This document shows, piece after piece, positions 59,960 to 64,000 of a DNA stretch of 64,000 bases. The stretch is from Atkinsonella hypoxylon (lineage: Eukaryota; Ascomycota; Sordariomycetes; Hypocreales; Clavicipitaceae): assembly GCA_000729835.1 (NCBI GenBank), contig JFHB01000146.1:1-64000 (forward strand), written 5' to 3'. The first letter of the stretch is position 1. Each line of letters begins with the position of its first letter. A model generated the notes under the pieces. The model did no database searches. It saw nothing but the letters and a program-made list of their open reading frames with translations, and was not told the DNA's origin. Both the position numbers and the translations under genes were made by a program.

Positions 59960-62900
59960 CCTGCTGAGCTTTAGATTAGAACTATAGCCTTAGACAATTT
60001 CCTCTTTTAGACCTTCGTCTAATACCGCTGTAGCGCTGCATTCTTTAGCGAAAAACGCACTTACATTAAGCTCGTTAAATTCGCTGTTATAAGCCTCTTC
60101 TTAGTATAAGACTGTAACTAGCAACCTAGAGAGTGCATCTAGCACTATATTTAGCACTTCTAGTATATAGAAGACTCTTAGGTTAAATTGCAACAAATAA
60201 TTAGCTACTTTAGCTAATTTTAAGTTAGCTTTATCTAGATCTATTGTAGTAAGTAAGGTGTATTTAATAATCCCTTTTACTAGTAAGTAGTCTATAATAA
60301 TATTAATAGTGTAGCAGTTAAATTAAACTATTTTCTATAGCTTTTAGACACTCTATACAATTATAGCTACCTCTACTTTAGTTAATCTATAATGTTTCTT
60401 TAGGTTAAAAGTGTATCTTAAGAGAAAGAGAATTAGCTATAGCTAGTTGCTTTTAATGTCTTTACTAGGTATACTATAACTATTCTATTTACCTATAAGC
60501 TAAAAGATAAAGAGCCTAAATTCTTCCTTATAAACATTAACTTTAAAGAATAAATGCTTACTAAAGTTATAGTACTATAGAATAGTGTTTTTATTAAGGT
60601 ATACTTTTACCTCTTTAAATACCTTTTCTTCCTTAGGTTTTAGTAAAAATATTACTTCTTAAGCTTTCTTTTAGTGTATTAGTTTAGGTAAACTATTAGC
60701 TAAGCTTTTTTTATAAAGCTCTTATAGTAAAGTAGTCTTTTATTTCTATAGTAAGTAAATTTATATATTAAACTATAGAATACTCTTCTATAAAAAGCTA
60801 GCTATACTAATAAAGGTCTTTAGATTTATAAAATCTACTAGAAACTTAAGTTTTTAAAAAGCTTTTAGCTTATTATTTATATTAGTAATTCTATTACTAT
60901 TAACAATAAAACCTAACAGCTAAATAGCTAAGTAGCCTATAAATAACTTCTTTATAGCTATTATTAACTTATTTTTCTCTAGAATTAATAAGACTATATT
61001 AAGGTATATAAGGTAGTCTTTAGTAGAGTTAAAGAATATAATAATATTGTTAATATAGATTTATATAAAATACTAATGCTTTTAAAATAATTAGTCTATA
61101 TACTATTAAGTAAAAGCTAATGCATTCTTAAAGCCTATAAGTGCTATATTTAATGCTTTTAATTCTTATTTTAATATTACTACTATATAAGATTAGTGCT
61201 TTTATCTTATAGAAAGCTAGTAGAAAAACCTTAATATATTAAAGAGTAAAAATATCTTTTTACTATATATATTTACTATAATGTTTAATTAATCCAGTAA
61301 GAGGTATACATTTAGCATTACTATACTATTAAGCAGCCTTATATTAACTATAACTTATTCTTTTCTTTCTATTAAGGTTTTAATCTATACTATAAAGGCT
61401 AAGCAGGCTATAGCTACTAAGTTATTTAAATACAATATCTTTTTACTTAAATATAGCTTATTATAAACCTTATTTAATTTAGCTTTATCTTTAGCTTCTA
61501 ATAGGTAGATTTAAATAGGTTTTAGCTACTTCTACTATCTATTTACTAGATTTACTCTTATATACTAGTCTTTAAGTATAGAAATAATACCTTTATTACA
61601 ATAAATATTATATTTATCTATTAAGTTAATAAGCTTAGCTATAACATTTAAGTTTAAGTTTTCTACCTTAACCTTATATTTATTATAGATATATAGTATA
61701 TCCTTAGAACAAGAGATTCTATATATAAGAATACTATTATTAACTTTCTTAGGGTTAAATCTACTACTATTACCTTCTTTCTATATCTTATAATCTTCTA
61801 TAGGTAATAAACTATTATTAGGTGTAATATCCTTAGAAAAATATATATATAAATTAAATAGGTTTATAATTATATAGTTAGCCTTAAGCTCTTTATTATA
61901 CTAAAGATAAGTAATTTTCTAATTTTTCTAGATTATAATAAATTTATCTAAATAGTTATAGGCTACTATTTATTTCTAGTTAGTTATACTAAGCAATATA
62001 TCTAGAATAAGGTTAGATTTTAAGTATATATAGTAGGTAGTAGCCTTTTTATTAGCTAATACCTCCTTCTATTTAACTAAAATATACTTCTACAATTTTA
62101 GCGGAATTATTATAGCTTATACTACTATTATATTCTAATGTAGAATCTTTAAAATTAGCTAAAAGATACCTATTTCTATAACTATATTATAAATAGACCT
62201 AATAGTAGCCCTAAAGCAAATAAAATTAATTTTAACACTATAATTATAAAGAAAGGTTAAACCTAAAAGAAGCTTTAGTTCTAAGTTACTTATTACATTA
62301 GCTATAACTATAAAATAGCTAGTTATAGGTATACTATATATAGATCTAGGGATATAGAAGTTAAATGTAGCTGTCTTAGAGATATAGAAGAATAATTGCA
62401 CTCTAGTAACTAGTTTTAGCTCTATTTTTGCCTATTTTATATTTTAACTAAACTAAGTTAACTATACTTTATTAACTAGCACTAAAGAGGTTTTAGTATC
62501 TAGGTAGATTTAATATAATAGTCCCTTATTATAGAATTAAATAGAAATCTTTAGAAAGGAATTTAACTTTAGAATATTAGATTTAATAAGCTATAGCTTT
62601 ATAACTACTTTAACTACTTACTTTATTTAGATTCCTTATAAATCCTTTTAGTTTACCTTTATTTAAACCTTTTTCTTTTACTTTTCTTTACTTTTAGTAA
62701 AATAGGTTTTAATAAAGTTAGATTCTAGGCTAATTAATAGTTCCTTAGTATTAACTATTTCTTCTTCTTCTATTAGCTAGTATTTATAGCTTTTAAGGTA
62801 CTTTTTATAGTCTTTTTAGTTAAATTTATCTTTAAATATTATTATATAGGTATATTCCTTATTATTCTATAGTAAGCTCTATTATTAGAAACGTTAAAGC

Positions 62901-64000
62901 TACTAAAGATACTACAGCTTTAGCTAATAATTCTAGCTAGCCTCTAAATTCTAGTTTTACTAAGGCTAAAGTTACTACTCTCTTAGCAGCTAATTCCTTT
63001 AGTTTTATAGTAGGTATTAAGTATAATTATTTCTATAATTTTTATAGAATAGAGGTTAGAACTAAAATTAACTATTACTTCTATTCTAGTTAGCTTAGTT
63101 ACCTTAGGCTGCTTTATTGTTCTTAAAGTTCTTACTATTAAATTTACTTTAAGTATAGTAAGTATTAGTACCTTTCTTATAGTTTTCTAACTTTTATTAT
63201 TTTTCTAAATCCTTAAGGCATTTTTATAGATTCTTAACCTTATTATTTACTATAGTAATATATATAAATCTTAGGTCTTTTGCTGTTAGAATTAAGTATA
63301 GCTATTATAATCCTAGGTATAGCTTATAATAGAGTCTTAAAAGAAGCTAAAGATTAGTAGTTTTACTATTTATATAGGTATATTAGAATACTTTAGAGGT
63401 AAATTCCCTAAATAATTTTTCTTTAATTATATTTTACTCTATAAACTTAGCTAAATTTAGCTATATTATTGCATTCTAGATCTATATACTAAATTCTTTA
63501 TAGATAGCAGTATAAATAGAGTTTAAACTGCTAAAAATAGCTGTTTTTTTATAGTAATCTAGATACTACTTATACTATATTAATGTATTCTCTTTAAAGA
63601 GAGTTTAGAGCTTAATATAAATAGCTTCTTAAGCATTAATTACACTATAGCTATAGTAGTCTTTAACAGCTTAGATCTATAGCTCTATATTATAGAAAAT
63701 AGTATACTTTCCTTTATATAAAATTAGCTTATAGATATTTCTATTGTTAAAGGGTTTAAAGTAACTAATATTAGTAATTTTCTATATAGAATTTATTTAT
63801 TCTTTAGGGGTTTAGAACTATATATTGCCTTAGTTATTCTATTTCTAATATAGATCTAGCCTTTTATTTACTAGATTTAGCTAGAGATTATTGTTTTTAA
63901 TATAGTATAGTGCCTATTAATTTATATACTAATATTCTAAGTTACTAGATACTTAATCCTAGTCTTTTTTAGCATTTTAGCTCTTCTTAGCCTTACTATT
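59960..64000 (-). pseudogene. Gypsy pol (protease, RT, RNase H) and probable gag
   Basis: Minus-strand remnant running off the right edge. RNase H reads KVEVAIIVQSVQKL, IDYLLVKGIIKYT, and RVFYILEVLNIVLDALSRL (about 60130-60390). The RT core is YFI.IYINNIIIF, with YINN at 61046-61057 (YIDD expected). A protease-like LDTKTSLVLVNK lies near 62480-62515. Gag should lie further right; I could not define it. Domain order PR-RT-RNase H, with integrase resuming at 53070 on the far side of the composite, is that of Gypsy/Metaviridae-type elements. It is saturated with stops. Confidence 0.75.

Noticed and set aside
12248..64000. CRISPR array, prokaryotic defence or biosynthetic cluster
   Set aside because: The DNA is eukaryotic, repeats are LTRs and short leader repeats, and no intact gene was found in the block.

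Overview
The window is nuclear DNA of a filamentous ascomycete (Pezizomycotina, probably Sordariomycetes). The evidence is three spliced housekeeping genes with short introns (57-80 nt, GT..AG, CTRAY-like branch sites) beside a very AT-rich block whose transposons carry the C-to-T damage in CpA/TpG context left by repeat-induced point mutation (RIP).

Bases 1-12,250 are ordinary gene-bearing DNA with balanced composition. HIR3, a subunit of the HIR histone-chaperone complex, reads rightwards in four exons. RRP3, a DEAD-box helicase of 40S ribosome biogenesis, converges on it. SSF1, a Brix-domain 60S assembly factor, diverges from RRP3 across a 364-bp shared promoter. A gene-poor spacer of 1.8 kb follows.

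From about 12,250 to the end of the window there is almost nothing but nested, RIP-killed LTR retrotransposons. One Copia family dominates. Its internal region is 6,446-6,448 bp with one gag-pol frame of about 1,770 codons, and its primer site matches the anticodon arm of initiator tRNA-Met. Copies are E1 (+, 13,729-26,835, interrupted by a second Copia element N1 at 16,499-22,693), E2 (-, 31,694-47,359, interrupted by E3 at 34,341-42,174), fragment E4 (47,360-47,812) and E5 (+, 53,076-59,682). E1, E2 and E3 use LTRs of about 692 bp. E5 has the same internal region but LTRs of only 80 bp. A Gypsy element on the minus strand runs from about 51 kb past the right edge; a solo Copia LTR and the E5 composite both landed in its pol gene.

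The most unusual object is a 352-bp miniature LTR element (TRIM). It has 80-bp LTRs, the half-tRNA-Met primer site, a polypurine tract and, between them, a tRNA-like block with Pol III A and B boxes. One copy (28,938-29,289, minus) is complete with a 5-bp target duplication. A second forms a three-LTR composite with E5 (53,076-59,954), flanked as a whole by ATAAT. The 80-bp LTR is therefore shared by the miniature element and a full Copia body, which implies LTR exchange between an autonomous element and its parasite. Target duplications give the insertion order: Gypsy before the solo LTR and the E5/TRIM composite, E4 before E2 before E3, and E1 before N1. Several AT-rich stretches (26.8-28.9, 29.3-31.5, 47.8-50.9 kb) could not be identified.
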